From Flavobacterium ammonificans (lineage in GTDB: Bacteria; Bacteroidota; Bacteroidia; Flavobacteriales; Flavobacteriaceae): a stretch of DNA of 64,000 nt. Positions 1-7,865 of the stretch are shown here, one piece after another. The notes under the pieces were generated by a model that did no database searches, was not told the DNA's origin, and saw only the letters and a list, made by a program, of their open reading frames with translations. Position 1 is the stretch's first letter. Every line of letters starts with the position of its first letter. The position numbers and the translations under genes are program-made. Where the stretch lies: the NCBI RefSeq assembly GCF_020885975.1, contig NZ_AP025183.1, positions 1,860,001 to 1,924,000 on the forward strand. The letters are read 5' to 3'.

Positions 1-128
1 TCGAATTGGAAGTAGATGATACTGAAGACGAGTCTGAAGATGAAAATCTAGACAATCTAGATAATGAGGGTGAAGATGAAGAGGGAGGAAATCATGATGA
101 AGACCTAGAAGAAGATGATGAAGATTAA
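1..128 (+). CDS. C-terminal tail of an unidentified highly acidic protein (partial)
   Basis: Only the last 41 codons are in the window, read from base 3 to a TAA at 126-128. Of these residues 26 are Asp or Glu, with Asn and Gly between them; there is no aromatic residue or cysteine. Such tails are usually disordered and occur on many unrelated bacterial proteins, so I cannot name the gene. The reading is supported by an uninterrupted frame and by a strong terminator hairpin 20 bases after the stop. Confidence 0.6.
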   Translation, partial: ELEVDDTEDESEDENLDNLDNEGEDEEGGNHDEDLEEDDED

Positions 129-142
129 AAGTTAATTCAAAT

Positions 143-179
143 AAAAAAGGCTACTAAATTGAAATTAGTAGCCTTTTTT
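143..179. terminator. Bidirectional intrinsic terminator
   Basis: A 9-bp stem (GGCTACTAA / TTAGTAGCC, 149-173) is flanked by six A on the left and six T on the right, so it can end transcription on both strands. It separates the acidic protein from the convergent DinB-like gene. Confidence 0.85.
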
Positions 180-186
180 ATTGAAA

Positions 187-702
187 TTATAAATACTTTT
201 CCAAAAATACATTCTGATGGTGTTTCTGATGTCCAATAATCATAAAACCAATAGCACGAACAGAGATAGGTTGATCTGATGCAATTCCTTTGCTTAAAAG
301 CTGTTCCTCAGAAAAACTTTTAAATAGCAACAAATTAGAATGGCGTACTGCAGACAACTCTGTTAATAAATCTTGAAGGCTTCTTGTATTTGCTGGAGTG
401 TTCGCTGCATAACTATTTTCGTCAAAACCTGGTAAGGGTGTACTATCATTTCTAGAAATCCGTAAAGCACGATACGCTAAAATTCGCTCCGTATCAATAA
501 TGTGCTGAATAATCTCTTTAATTGTCCATTTCCCCTCGGCATAACGATAATCAAATTTATCCATTGATAAATTTTGAACAAACCGAATAAAATCATGCAA
601 ACAGATTTCTAATTCTTCTATTAAAACTACTTCACCAGCTGCCTTAAAATAGGTTTCGCAATAGACAGGGTATTCGTTTTCTACTAATTGACTTGTTTTC
701 AT
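187..702 (-). CDS. DinB family protein
   Basis: A 171-residue protein of the DinB/YfiT-like four-helix bundle group, a fold that usually holds one metal ion through three histidines. Candidate ligands are the His in the helix around residues 66-67 (IQHIIDTER) and the two-His cluster near the C terminus (GHQKHHQ). A Trp-x-x-Lys/Glu-rich stretch before the first His (GKWTIKEIIQHI) is typical of the family. Members include thiol-dependent transferases and hydrolases; nothing here fixes the substrate. It lies 8 bases after ppc on the same strand and is probably cotranscribed with it, ending at the terminator at 143-179. Confidence 0.8.
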   Translation of the reverse strand: MKTSQLVENEYPVYCETYFKAAGEVVLIEELEICLHDFIRFVQNLSMDKFDYRYAEGKWTIKEIIQHIIDTERILAYRALRISRNDSTPLPGFDENSYAANTPANTRSLQDLLTELSAVRHSNLLLFKSFSEEQLLSKGIASDQPISVRAIGFMIIGHQKHHQNVFLEKYL

Positions 703-710
703 ACTATAAT

Positions 711-3296
711 TTAAGCTGAGTTTCTACTAGCATTGGTGTTTCCAAAAAGAGATCGAGTTACAATTTTTTCATACACCTTGATTAATTTCTCATCCGGATT
801 TTTCTCTTTCAACAACTCATTAATTCGAGTTAATCCATATTGTTGTATTGTTAACAATGGCAATACAATACGTTCTCTTACATCAATAGAAGCTTTACCA
901 TCAGGATAATTTTCCATCAACTCTTTATGTCCGGCAATTTTTAACAATAATCGTTTTGTTTCTAAAAATTCATTATAAATAATTTTCCAAAAATCGCCAT
1001 ACTCAGGATCTTTACTCATATAAGCTGTCAAAGGAAAGAATGATTTAGCCAATGACATCATACTATTTTCTAAAAGTGTTTTAAAGAATAGCGAGTCATC
1101 ATACAGATCTTGAACTTTATCCCATTGATTGGTATCTTCAAAATGTTTTAAAGCCGTACCTACTCCAAAAAAACCTGGAACATTTTGCTTTAACTGACTC
1201 CACGAACCCACAAACGGTATCGCTCGTAAGTCGGCAAAATCTAATGATTCGGATTTACTTCTTTTAGATGGTCGACTACCAATATTAGTTTTTGCATAAT
1301 ACTTTAGCGTACTCATTTTTTCTAAATACGGAATAAATTTAGGGTGGTTTTTGAAACTTAAATACTTTTTATACCCTAATTCTGCCAATTGATCTAAAAT
1401 AACTTTTTCATCAATGGTTAATTCATTTCTTCCTTTTGCAAAAACCTGATTAGTAACTCCTGCACTTAGCAAATTCTCTAAATTATAACGGCAAGAATCT
1501 AAGGTACCAAAGTTAGAACTAATGGTTTGACCTTGAACGGTAACTTGGATTTCGTTATTTTCAATTTTTGGACCTAGTGAGGCATAAAATTTATGTGTTT
1601 TACCTCCGCCACGAGCTGGAGGACCACCTCTACCGTCAAAGAAAATCGCTTTAATTCCGTATTGTCTTGAGATTTCAGTTAATGATTCTTTAGCTTTATA
1701 AATACTCCAATTTGCCATTAAATAACCTCCATCTTTGGTTCCGTCAGAGAAACCCAACATGATTGTTTGTTTATTATTTCTATTTTTTAAGTGTTGAGCA
1801 TAGGCTGGATTAGCATACAATTTTTCCATGATTTCATGGGCATTTTGTAAATCATCAACCGATTCAAATAAAGGAATTATATCTACCGTTGGATTAGTCC
1901 AATTACTCAGTTTAAATAAGGCGAAAGTTTCCATTACATTTAATGCACTTTCATTGTTACTAATAATGTAACGATTTGAACCAAACTCACCATTATTATT
2001 CTGAATGGTTTTCATGGCTTGAATTGAACCCAAAGTTGAATTTGTCATTTCATTTGCAAATTCAGCTGGATTTAAATCTCCTGATACATTGGATAATACT
2101 TCGAATTTTTCATTCTCTGAAAGTTCAAAATAATTGCTTGGAAAAACAGATGAATCCGATTTTAAATAATAACTCACTATATCTTTAAAGACTGAATTAT
2201 GAATTTTACTGTTTTGACGAATATCTAATGTAGCAAAATGAAATCCAAATAAATTCACTTTTATCAATAGCGCATCCAATAGATCCAAATATAACGATTG
2301 ATGTTGTTCAATAACAATTAATCGTATTTTATTTAGCTGAGTTTTGAACTCATCAAGAGTTATAAATAGCTCTCCTTTGGAGTAAAAAACCGAACGATAT
2401 AATTTTTGTTCTAATTCAGTGACTAAAGTATCAACCCCGGCAAACGTTAATTTTCTCTTTAAATTTCTGATTTCAATATAGTAACATTTCAAAATAGAAG
2501 TTCGCAAGCGATCAGCAACTTTTAATGTAATTTCAGTCGTTACAAACGGATTTCCATCACGATCTCCTCCAGGCCAAAAACCCAATTTAATAAGTGGATT
2601 GTTAATCGAATTTCCATTAAATAAATTCTTCTCTAAATAATGCACCATTTCACCCGCAGTTTCATAAAACACATTTTCTAGGTACCAAATCAAGCTTACT
2701 GCTTCATCATAGGGATTGGGTTTTTCATTTTGAATAAAAGGCGTTTTACCTAACTGAGCTAATAATTGCTTAATCGCTAACAAGTTATTAGATCGAATAG
2801 CTTCCGTTAAATCATTAATAATACCAAGAACAGCTCCAGGATAAAACTGTGTCGGATGTGCAGTTAAAACAGTTCGGACATTAAAATTCTCTAAAAACTC
2901 GGTTAATTCTGCTTGGTTATTAGTATTGTCTGCTTTTTCTTTAATATCACGAAGAGAACCTCTTCCTTCCATGTTATTTACTTTTGAAAAGGCTGCATCT
3001 TCTATGGCATCAAAAAGAACAATTTGACGTTCGATGTATTGAATAAATCGAAACATCAAATCAATTTTGTTTGTTTCAGAATCGGTATGCAAATATTTCT
3101 TTGAAAAAAAATTCACAATCTCAACTGGAGTTTCTTGTTTTTTAAATCCCGATTCACAAACATCCGTGAACAAAGGCAATAACACTCCTGTATTGTCTAT
3201 AGAGTCAAAAGGAAGCGTTATAAAGACACTATTATAAATATTGTACTTTGAGAGAACATCTTGGTTGAAACGTTCTATTTTTGGAAGCGTATACAT
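711..3296 (-). CDS. ppc: Phosphoenolpyruvate carboxylase
   Basis: Carboxylates PEP with bicarbonate to oxaloacetate, replenishing the TCA cycle from the cytosol. At 861 residues it has family length. The catalytic-His block TAHPTQ is at 145-150, GGDRDGNP at 243-250, and a glycine-rich loop at 551-565 (FFDGRGGPPARGGGK). That loop differs from the usual FHGRGGxxGRGGGP, and the protein ends in RNSA rather than the near-universal NTG. I recall such divergence in Bacteroidota enzymes, and the core blocks look intact, so I infer a working enzyme with altered loop and allosteric behaviour. The 5' leader carries a 13-bp tandem repeat (3312-3337). The DinB-like gene follows 8 bases downstream. Confidence 0.95.
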   Translation of the reverse strand: MYTLPKIERFNQDVLSKYNIYNSVFITLPFDSIDNTGVLLPLFTDVCESGFKKQETPVEIVNFFSKKYLHTDSETNKIDLMFRFIQYIERQIVLFDAIEDAAFSKVNNMEGRGSLRDIKEKADNTNNQAELTEFLENFNVRTVLTAHPTQFYPGAVLGIINDLTEAIRSNNLLAIKQLLAQLGKTPFIQNEKPNPYDEAVSLIWYLENVFYETAGEMVHYLEKNLFNGNSINNPLIKLGFWPGGDRDGNPFVTTEITLKVADRLRTSILKCYYIEIRNLKRKLTFAGVDTLVTELEQKLYRSVFYSKGELFITLDEFKTQLNKIRLIVIEQHQSLYLDLLDALLIKVNLFGFHFATLDIRQNSKIHNSVFKDIVSYYLKSDSSVFPSNYFELSENEKFEVLSNVSGDLNPAEFANEMTNSTLGSIQAMKTIQNNNGEFGSNRYIISNNESALNVMETFALFKLSNWTNPTVDIIPLFESVDDLQNAHEIMEKLYANPAYAQHLKNRNNKQTIMLGFSDGTKDGGYLMANWSIYKAKESLTEISRQYGIKAIFFDGRGGPPARGGGKTHKFYASLGPKIENNEIQVTVQGQTISSNFGTLDSCRYNLENLLSAGVTNQVFAKGRNELTIDEKVILDQLAELGYKKYLSFKNHPKFIPYLEKMSTLKYYAKTNIGSRPSKRSKSESLDFADLRAIPFVGSWSQLKQNVPGFFGVGTALKHFEDTNQWDKVQDLYDDSLFFKTLLENSMMSLAKSFFPLTAYMSKDPEYGDFWKIIYNEFLETKRLLLKIAGHKELMENYPDGKASIDVRERIVLPLLTIQQYGLTRINELLKEKNPDEKLIKVYEKIVTRSLFGNTNASRNSA

Positions 3297-3311
3297 AAGT
3301 TAAAAAAGTTG

Positions 3312-3337
3312 TTGTTGTAGTTAGTTGTTGTAGTTAG
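3312..3337. repeat. 13-bp tandem direct repeat in the ppc leader
   Basis: GTTGTTGTAGTTA occurs twice in direct succession (3312-3324 and 3325-3337), exact copies. On the mRNA strand of ppc it reads TAACTACAACAAC twice, an unstructured A/C-rich leader ending about 15 bases before the ATG. Confidence 0.8.
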
Positions 3338-3362
3338 CGATATATAAATGATAAATTGGCAT

Positions 3363-3390
3363 AAAAAAACCCCAAGAGTAACTTGAGGTT
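3363..3390 (-). terminator. Intrinsic terminator after the Lrp-type regulator
   Basis: Minus-strand hairpin AACCTCAAG / CTTGGGGTT (one G-U pair, 5-base loop, 3368-3390) followed by a T run at 3367-3363. It lies 23 bases past the regulator's stop and separates it from ppc. Confidence 0.8.
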
Positions 3391-3413
3391 ATAGTATACT
3401 ATATCATCAAGAA

Positions 3414-3893
3414 TTACATGTTTTTAAAAATGGTATGCATTAAACGTTTTTTATCGTTAATACTTTCTTCTAATGAAATCATTGTCTCGGTTCTGTATAC
3501 CCCATCAATATCATCAATCATGAAGATAACATCTTTAGCATGCTTTGTATCTTTAGCTCTAATTTTACAAAAAATATTAAATTTTCCTGTAGTAACTGAA
3601 GCTACAGTTACGAAAGGTATTTCATTTATACGTTCTAGAACAAATTTAGTTTGAGAGGTATTATTAAGAAAAACACCTACATATGCAATAAATGAATAAC
3701 CTAATTTATCATAATCAAGAACTAAAGAAGAACCCATAATAATCCCAGCATCTTCCATTTTTTTTACGCGTACATGAACCGTTCCTGCTGAAATTAATAA
3801 CTTCTTAGCAATATCTGTAAAAGGGACTCTAGTATTGTCGATTAACATATCTAAAATCTGGTGATCTACTTCATCTAAACGAAACTTACTCAT
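3414..3893 (-). CDS. Lrp/AsnC family transcriptional regulator
   Basis: A 159-residue DNA-binding protein of the feast/famine group. Residues 5-55 form the winged helix-turn-helix (DxxILDMLIDNTRVPFTDIAKKL, then SAGTVHVRVKKMEDAGII), with the usual link between recognition helix and 'GxI' wing. Residues 65-150 form the RAM ligand-binding domain, with the typical VASVTTGKFNIFCKI stretch. Lrp members sense amino acids or small metabolites; the effector cannot be read from the sequence. It lies 44 bases downstream of the M14 peptidase gene on the same strand and ends at its own terminator, so the pair may share a transcript. A peptidase next to an amino-acid-sensing regulator would make sense, but this is inference. 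Confidence 0.92.
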   Translation of the reverse strand: MSKFRLDEVDHQILDMLIDNTRVPFTDIAKKLLISAGTVHVRVKKMEDAGIIMGSSLVLDYDKLGYSFIAYVGVFLNNTSQTKFVLERINEIPFVTVASVTTGKFNIFCKIRAKDTKHAKDVIFMIDDIDGVYRTETMISLEESINDKKRLMHTIFKNM

Positions 3894-3937
3894 AATAAAA
3901 AAATTAAAGTTAATAACTACCTTGAAATGGGGCTAGT

Positions 3938-5089
3938 TTAAGACTTAATCAATCCATTTTCAAACTGAAAATTTCCTAAAAAGAAATTAGCCGGTTGATC
4001 CAATCTTGGTAAATTCCCATATTCATCAGAATATAAAGCCCCTTTTGCGTCATATTCATAGTGACCAAAAAGGCAATCTAAAGCGTCAATTTGAACAATG
4101 TAAGCATTGAAAACAATTTTACCGTCGATTATTTCTTCTTTATACTGAGATGCAAAATTGATGATTTTTTCTTTACCATCATAATTAATTTTGATATTTT
4201 TATACAATAAATCACAAAAAACGGGATTATTTTGTGAAATATTCAAATATTTATCAATTCTATTATCAACTATATCGTTTTCGTAAATTAGCTTAAATGC
4301 GGTGATCATAGAAAAAAACAAAAATTTCCTAGTCATCTCTCTGTCGTAATCATTTTGATAATGACCTCCTTCAAAAAGTACGGTTGGCACTCCAAAAAAT
4401 TGAAATGTATCTCCAACACAATTAAAATTAAACGAATCATCAAATCTTCCTATTTGCCCTGGAATATACTTTTGTAAAACTTCATTGATACCTGCAATTA
4501 GATTAATCGCTTTCAGTCTAGAAGAATTAATTTCACGTTCTTGGTTATAAGCTGGAGCTAAAAAGGATAAAGTAGCTGGCTTATTAGTTTGACCAACGCT
4601 ATATATTGTTCTTTGATCATGCAAATTGAAGCAAAAATCAGGTTTAAATGAGTTAAAAACAGATCGTAGAACTTGGCTTTCAGGTTGAGACAAATCTTGC
4701 GAATCTCTATTTAAGTCTATTGAATTTGCATTCTCTCTAGTGTACAATTTTGCCCCATCCGGATTCAACATTGGAATCCAGAGTAAAGTAAATTTTTTCA
4801 AAAACAATTCCGCTTCATTCGAATTGCCTTCAAAAAAGTTAAAACAGTCAAAGGAAGCCTTTGTTGTCGAACTTTCATCACCATGCATTTGTGACCAAAG
4901 CAAAATTTTAATCGGACCAGAACCAATTTGATAACTATAAATCGATTTTCCTTGAACGGATTTACCAATAATTTGTAATTGATTATTCGTATTTAAACGA
5001 TGTAAAATTGGCTCAATATGATCTAAAGTAATATACCTACCTTGAATGGTTTGTTCTTTATATTTTGCAAATACTAATTCTAAATCCAT
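3938..5089 (-). CDS. M14 family zinc metallocarboxypeptidase
   Basis: A 383-residue peptidase of the carboxypeptidase A/E clan. Zinc ligands fit HGDE (QMHGDESS) and the later His of FNLHDQRT; substrate-binding residues fit NPDGAKLYTRENANSIDLNRD, and the catalytic Glu is likely in VLFEGGHY. No signal peptide is seen, so it is probably cytoplasmic. I start it at the ATG at 5089 (MDLELVF): the frame is open to 5209, but the extra 40 residues are Cys/Tyr-rich and unlike a peptidase N terminus, and a promoter (TTG-N16-TACTTTTG) sits just upstream of 5089. LNRD replaces the more common LNRN. Followed by the Lrp regulator. Confidence 0.85.
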   Translation of the reverse strand: MDLELVFAKYKEQTIQGRYITLDHIEPILHRLNTNNQLQIIGKSVQGKSIYSYQIGSGPIKILLWSQMHGDESSTTKASFDCFNFFEGNSNEAELFLKKFTLLWIPMLNPDGAKLYTRENANSIDLNRDSQDLSQPESQVLRSVFNSFKPDFCFNLHDQRTIYSVGQTNKPATLSFLAPAYNQEREINSSRLKAINLIAGINEVLQKYIPGQIGRFDDSFNFNCVGDTFQFFGVPTVLFEGGHYQNDYDREMTRKFLFFSMITAFKLIYENDIVDNRIDKYLNISQNNPVFCDLLYKNIKINYDGKEKIINFASQYKEEIIDGKIVFNAYIVQIDALDCLFGHYEYDAKGALYSDEYGNLPRLDQPANFFLGNFQFENGLIKS

Positions 5090-5403
5090 GCTATACTGTT
5101 TGATTTTACAAAAGTAAACATCTTTATTTTTACAATTGTAAACTATATTTACCATGCTTAATTCAACTTTGTAAACAAAAAAAGGGATTGTATGTAGGTC
5201 AAATTTCAAATAATTGTTGTTATTTGTAAACCGTAATTGTTTTTTAATTTAATTTTCTTATAATCAGTATTTTAAATAGCGTTATTTGTATTAAAATCTG
5301 AATTTAATAACTGCTTTTTCAAGCCTGTAGTTACAGTTATAGCCCTTCGTAACTAATAATTAATTACATTTGTAAACAAATTAAATCTAAACTAAATACT
5401 ACC
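5090..5403. promoter_or_regulatory. Divergent intergenic region with four TTGTAAAC boxes
   Basis: This 314-base non-coding stretch separates the M14 peptidase (left) from the XRE regulator (right). TTGTAAAC occurs exactly four times on the plus strand, at 5136-5143, 5169-5176, 5224-5231 and 5370-5377. The first overlaps the -33 element of the peptidase promoter (minus strand, TTG at 5135-5133, TACTTTTG at 5116-5109). The last overlaps TACATTTG (5365-5372), a good -7 element for the XRE gene. The first three are spaced by 33 and 55 bases, both near whole helical turns. I infer operator sites of one regulator, possibly the XRE protein itself. Confidence 0.55.
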
Positions 5404-5829
5404 ATGGTAAACACGGACGATTTTGTAAAGAGATTAGAAAATGTATTGGAATACTACAACTTGAATGCTTCAGCATTTGCAGATAAAATTGGCGTACAAC
5501 GCTCTAGTATGTCTCACCTCCTATCTGGACGTAACAAACCAAGTTTGGATTTTATCCTTAAAATTTTAGAGGTTTTCCCAGAAGTAGATTTGTATTGGAT
5601 ATTAAATGGAAAAGGGATATTTCCGAAGACATTAGATAGCCTACCATCAACAGAAGTGCCTACTCCTCTTCCATCGATTTCTTACAATAAAGAGGTTAGT
5701 TTGTTTTCTGACTCAAAACCGTCTCAAAATACAATCCCATCTGAGACTTTAAATAAAGAGACTGTCTTAGTAGAAAAAATCGTTTTCTTCTATTCTGACG
5801 GAAGTTTTAAAGAATACAAAGGCAATTAG
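5404..5829 (+). CDS. XRE-family helix-turn-helix regulator
   Basis: A 141-residue protein. Residues 6-65 form a lambda-repressor-like HTH: FVKRLENVLEYYNLNASAFADKIGV, then QRSSMSHLLSGRNKPSLDFILKILEVFPEVDLYWILNGKG, close to the consensus for Bacteroidota XRE regulators. Residues 70-140 are a low-complexity Ser/Pro/Thr linker and a short C-terminal segment ending KIVFFYSDGSFKEY, a pattern I recall from related flavobacterial regulators. The ATG at 5404 has an A-rich leader and a candidate -7 element 32 bases upstream. Its stop overlaps the convergent acyltransferase stop by 4 bases, with no room for a terminator between them. Four repeated boxes upstream suggest self-regulation. Confidence 0.85.
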   Translation: MVNTDDFVKRLENVLEYYNLNASAFADKIGVQRSSMSHLLSGRNKPSLDFILKILEVFPEVDLYWILNGKGIFPKTLDSLPSTEVPTPLPSISYNKEVSLFSDSKPSQNTIPSETLNKETVLVEKIVFFYSDGSFKEYKGN

Positions 5830-6389
5830 TTTGCAGGCACATAAAATCCTTTACTTGGTACTTTACCTTTTACACCAATAAAATGATTCTTTAGAAATGC
5901 TAAATCAGCTTCGTAATTTCCTGTAGGTTGAAACGGAAGACCTAGCTTTACTTCTTTATTACCAAAATCAAAAGCAACAGGTAGTATTGGAACATTAGCT
6001 TTTAATGCGATGTAATAAAAACCAGTTTTTAATTCGCTTACATAATTACGTGTCCCTTCAGGAGCTACCGCTAAACGAAACGTCTCTTTGGTGTCGAAAA
6101 TAGCAGCAATCGAATCTACTTTATTCAATCCGCCAGAACGATCTAATGGAGCACCGCCCATATATTTAAAATAAGCCCCGAAGAAAGGAAAGCGAAACAA
6201 TTCTTTTTTAGCTACAAAATTCATTTCAAGGCCTACAATTCCTCTTGTAAAAATTCCTAAATAAAAGTCATGTGCACTTGTGTGCGGCAAAACCATCATT
6301 ACACATTTTTTTATTTCAGGGTTGATTGATCCAACAATCTTCCAACCCATGATTTTAAAAAAAATCCATTTATATAATTGTGCTTTCAT
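5826..6389 (-). CDS. PlsC-type lysophospholipid acyltransferase family protein
   Basis: A 187-residue acyltransferase of the 1-acyl-sn-glycerol-3-phosphate acyltransferase superfamily. The catalytic HX4D motif is in LPHTSAHDFYLG (about residues 35-40) and the second conserved block is APEGTRNYV (about 108-116). The N terminus has one hydrophobic stretch (YKWIFFKIMGWKIVG), consistent with a membrane-attached enzyme. It is shorter than PlsC of E. coli (about 245) and resembles the small Bacteroidota forms, whose acyl acceptor is uncertain. The last codons overlap the end of the XRE gene by 4 bases. It is divergent from the methyltransferase at 6452. Confidence 0.85.
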   Translation of the reverse strand: MKAQLYKWIFFKIMGWKIVGSINPEIKKCVMMVLPHTSAHDFYLGIFTRGIVGLEMNFVAKKELFRFPFFGAYFKYMGGAPLDRSGGLNKVDSIAAIFDTKETFRLAVAPEGTRNYVSELKTGFYYIALKANVPILPVAFDFGNKEVKLGLPFQPTGNYEADLAFLKNHFIGVKGKVPSKGFYVPAN

Positions 6390-6451
6390 TCTTTTGCTAT
6401 TTAGTGCAAATAAAACAATTAAAATCTTATTTTTGAATAAATCCCCACATT

Positions 6452-7117
6452 ATGATTCGCAAAATTTTCAGTTATTTAGTTCCAATTACGATTTACAAAG
6501 CCAAATCTAGCTGGAGTAAATCAATTGAAATCACTTTGAATCACGGGCAATTAGTTCTTGATTCTGAAAATACTAATTATTCCTATGGTAGTCTACAACG
6601 CATTTTACGTCTTGGATTAAAAACAATTGGCTTTCGCCAAATAAAAAAGATGGATAGGGTATTAGTTCTTGGTGTAGCCGGCGGAAGTGTAATCAAAACG
6701 CTTGTTGATGATATTCAATATAAAGGAACAATTACAGGTGTTGAAATTGATGCAGAGGTGATTCAAATCGCTAATCGCTATTTTAATTTAGATGCAATTC
6801 CAAAACTAAATTTAGTTGTTGCAGATGCTTTTGAGTATGTATTGCAGACGAATACCAAATACGATTTAATTATCGTTGATGTTTTTCAAGATACTACAAT
6901 GCCTAACTTTTTATTTGAAAATTTCTTTACAAAAAAACTTTGTTCATTACTTGAGGTAAATGGCTATATATTATTTAATACTATGATTTTAAATAGTATT
7001 GATGAGCAAAGAAATAGTAAATATAGTTCTGAATTTTACCAACCCAATTTTAGGATAAAAAAAATCCCACGAATAGAAAATCATAATGAATTATTAATTA
7101 TTGAAAAATTAAAATAA
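6452..7117 (+). CDS. Spermidine synthase-like class I methyltransferase-fold protein
   Basis: A 221-residue Rossmann protein. The nucleotide-binding loop is VLVLGVAGGSVIKTL, the acidic ribose-binding residue is in GVEIDAEVIQIA, and the catalytic-region block is YDLIIVDVFQDTTMP. The pattern matches spermidine synthase/fused-less SpeE relatives, which transfer an aminopropyl group from decarboxylated SAM, but the usual polyamine-site residues (GGGDG loop) are only partly present (GVAGG), so the substrate is open. The start at 6452 is 17 bases after TATTTTTG (6428-6435), a good -7 element, though I see no clear -33 partner. A K+ channel gene follows 36 bases later. Confidence 0.75.
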   Translation: MIRKIFSYLVPITIYKAKSSWSKSIEITLNHGQLVLDSENTNYSYGSLQRILRLGLKTIGFRQIKKMDRVLVLGVAGGSVIKTLVDDIQYKGTITGVEIDAEVIQIANRYFNLDAIPKLNLVVADAFEYVLQTNTKYDLIIVDVFQDTTMPNFLFENFFTKKLCSLLEVNGYILFNTMILNSIDEQRNSKYSSEFYQPNFRIKKIPRIENHNELLIIEKLK

Positions 7118-7153
7118 ATAATTCCGAAATTTACAATTCACTTAAATTACTCT

Positions 7154-7865
7154 ATGAAAAAAACTGTCCAAAAATTATTTTTAGGAAAATCGTCCAACGG
7201 AGTTCAGGCAGAATATAATCCGATTCAAAAAAGAATTCAAAACATCAAATCTATATGGGATAATGACCACGAAGATGATAATGGCATAGAGAAAATTTTC
7301 AGATTATTGCTTTCTTCTTCACAATTGTTATTCCCTGGTATCTATATCAAGTATTTTTCAAGAAAAAAAGGGATAGAATACCAAGATTTAGCAATTGATA
7401 TTTACATTTTAATTAAGGTTGCTTTCCCGATTACTATCTTAATTTATCAATGGTATACGATTGATTGGGTGGTTATTGTAATGACGTACTTGTTTTTAGA
7501 AACTATTTTCTACATTCCAACCTTAATTTTCGCCTCTGATTTATTCTCAAGACCACGATCATACAGAAGATCAATGATTTTATTGTTTTTTAATTATACA
7601 GAAATATTCTTATCGTATGCGGTATTTTATTCATTAGGTGATTTTTTTAAACCGAAAATTTACACATTGGTTTGATGCAATTTATTTCAGTATAATAACT
7701 TCTACATCTGTTGGATTTGGGGATTTTTATCCAACAACTTTTACCGGTAAATTATTAGTTAGTACACAAGCACTATTATTTTTATTTTTTATTATAATTT
7801 TTTTAAATTTTTTCTCAACCAAAGTAAAGCCTAAAGGATATTTTGATATTGATAATGAAAATTAG
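7154..7865 (+). pseudogene. Potassium channel family protein interrupted by a one-base frameshift
   Basis: Two overlapping frames together encode one ion channel. The first (7154-7675) carries three hydrophobic helices (DIYILIKVAFPITILIY, VVIVMTYLFLETIFYIPTL, MILLFFNYTEIFLSY). The second contains the pore and selectivity filter TSVGFGDFYP and the last helix (LLVSTQALLFLFFIIIF), ending at 7865. The shift falls in a run of seven T (7642-7648); with six T the frame reads GDFLNRKFTHWFDAIYF straight into the pore, giving 236 residues. A -1 ribosomal slip would hit TAA, so translation would need +1. Options are a base-calling error, a true mutation, or polymerase slippage on the T run. GFGD replaces the more common GYGD. 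The stop overlaps the convergent YitT gene by 4 bases. Confidence 0.8.

Noticed and set aside
3312-3337. Short tandem repeat considered as a CRISPR remnant
   Set aside because: There are only two 13-bp copies without spacers, and no cas genes occur in the window.
5090-5209. 40-residue N-terminal extension of the M14 peptidase
   Set aside because: It covers the promoter and a TTGTAAAC box; residues are not peptidase-like, and ATG at 5089 gives a normal start.
7636-7650. Programmed -1 ribosomal slip on T TTT TTA-like sequence in the channel gene
   Set aside because: A -1 shift reads TAA at once. Only a +1 shift or a deleted base joins the frames.
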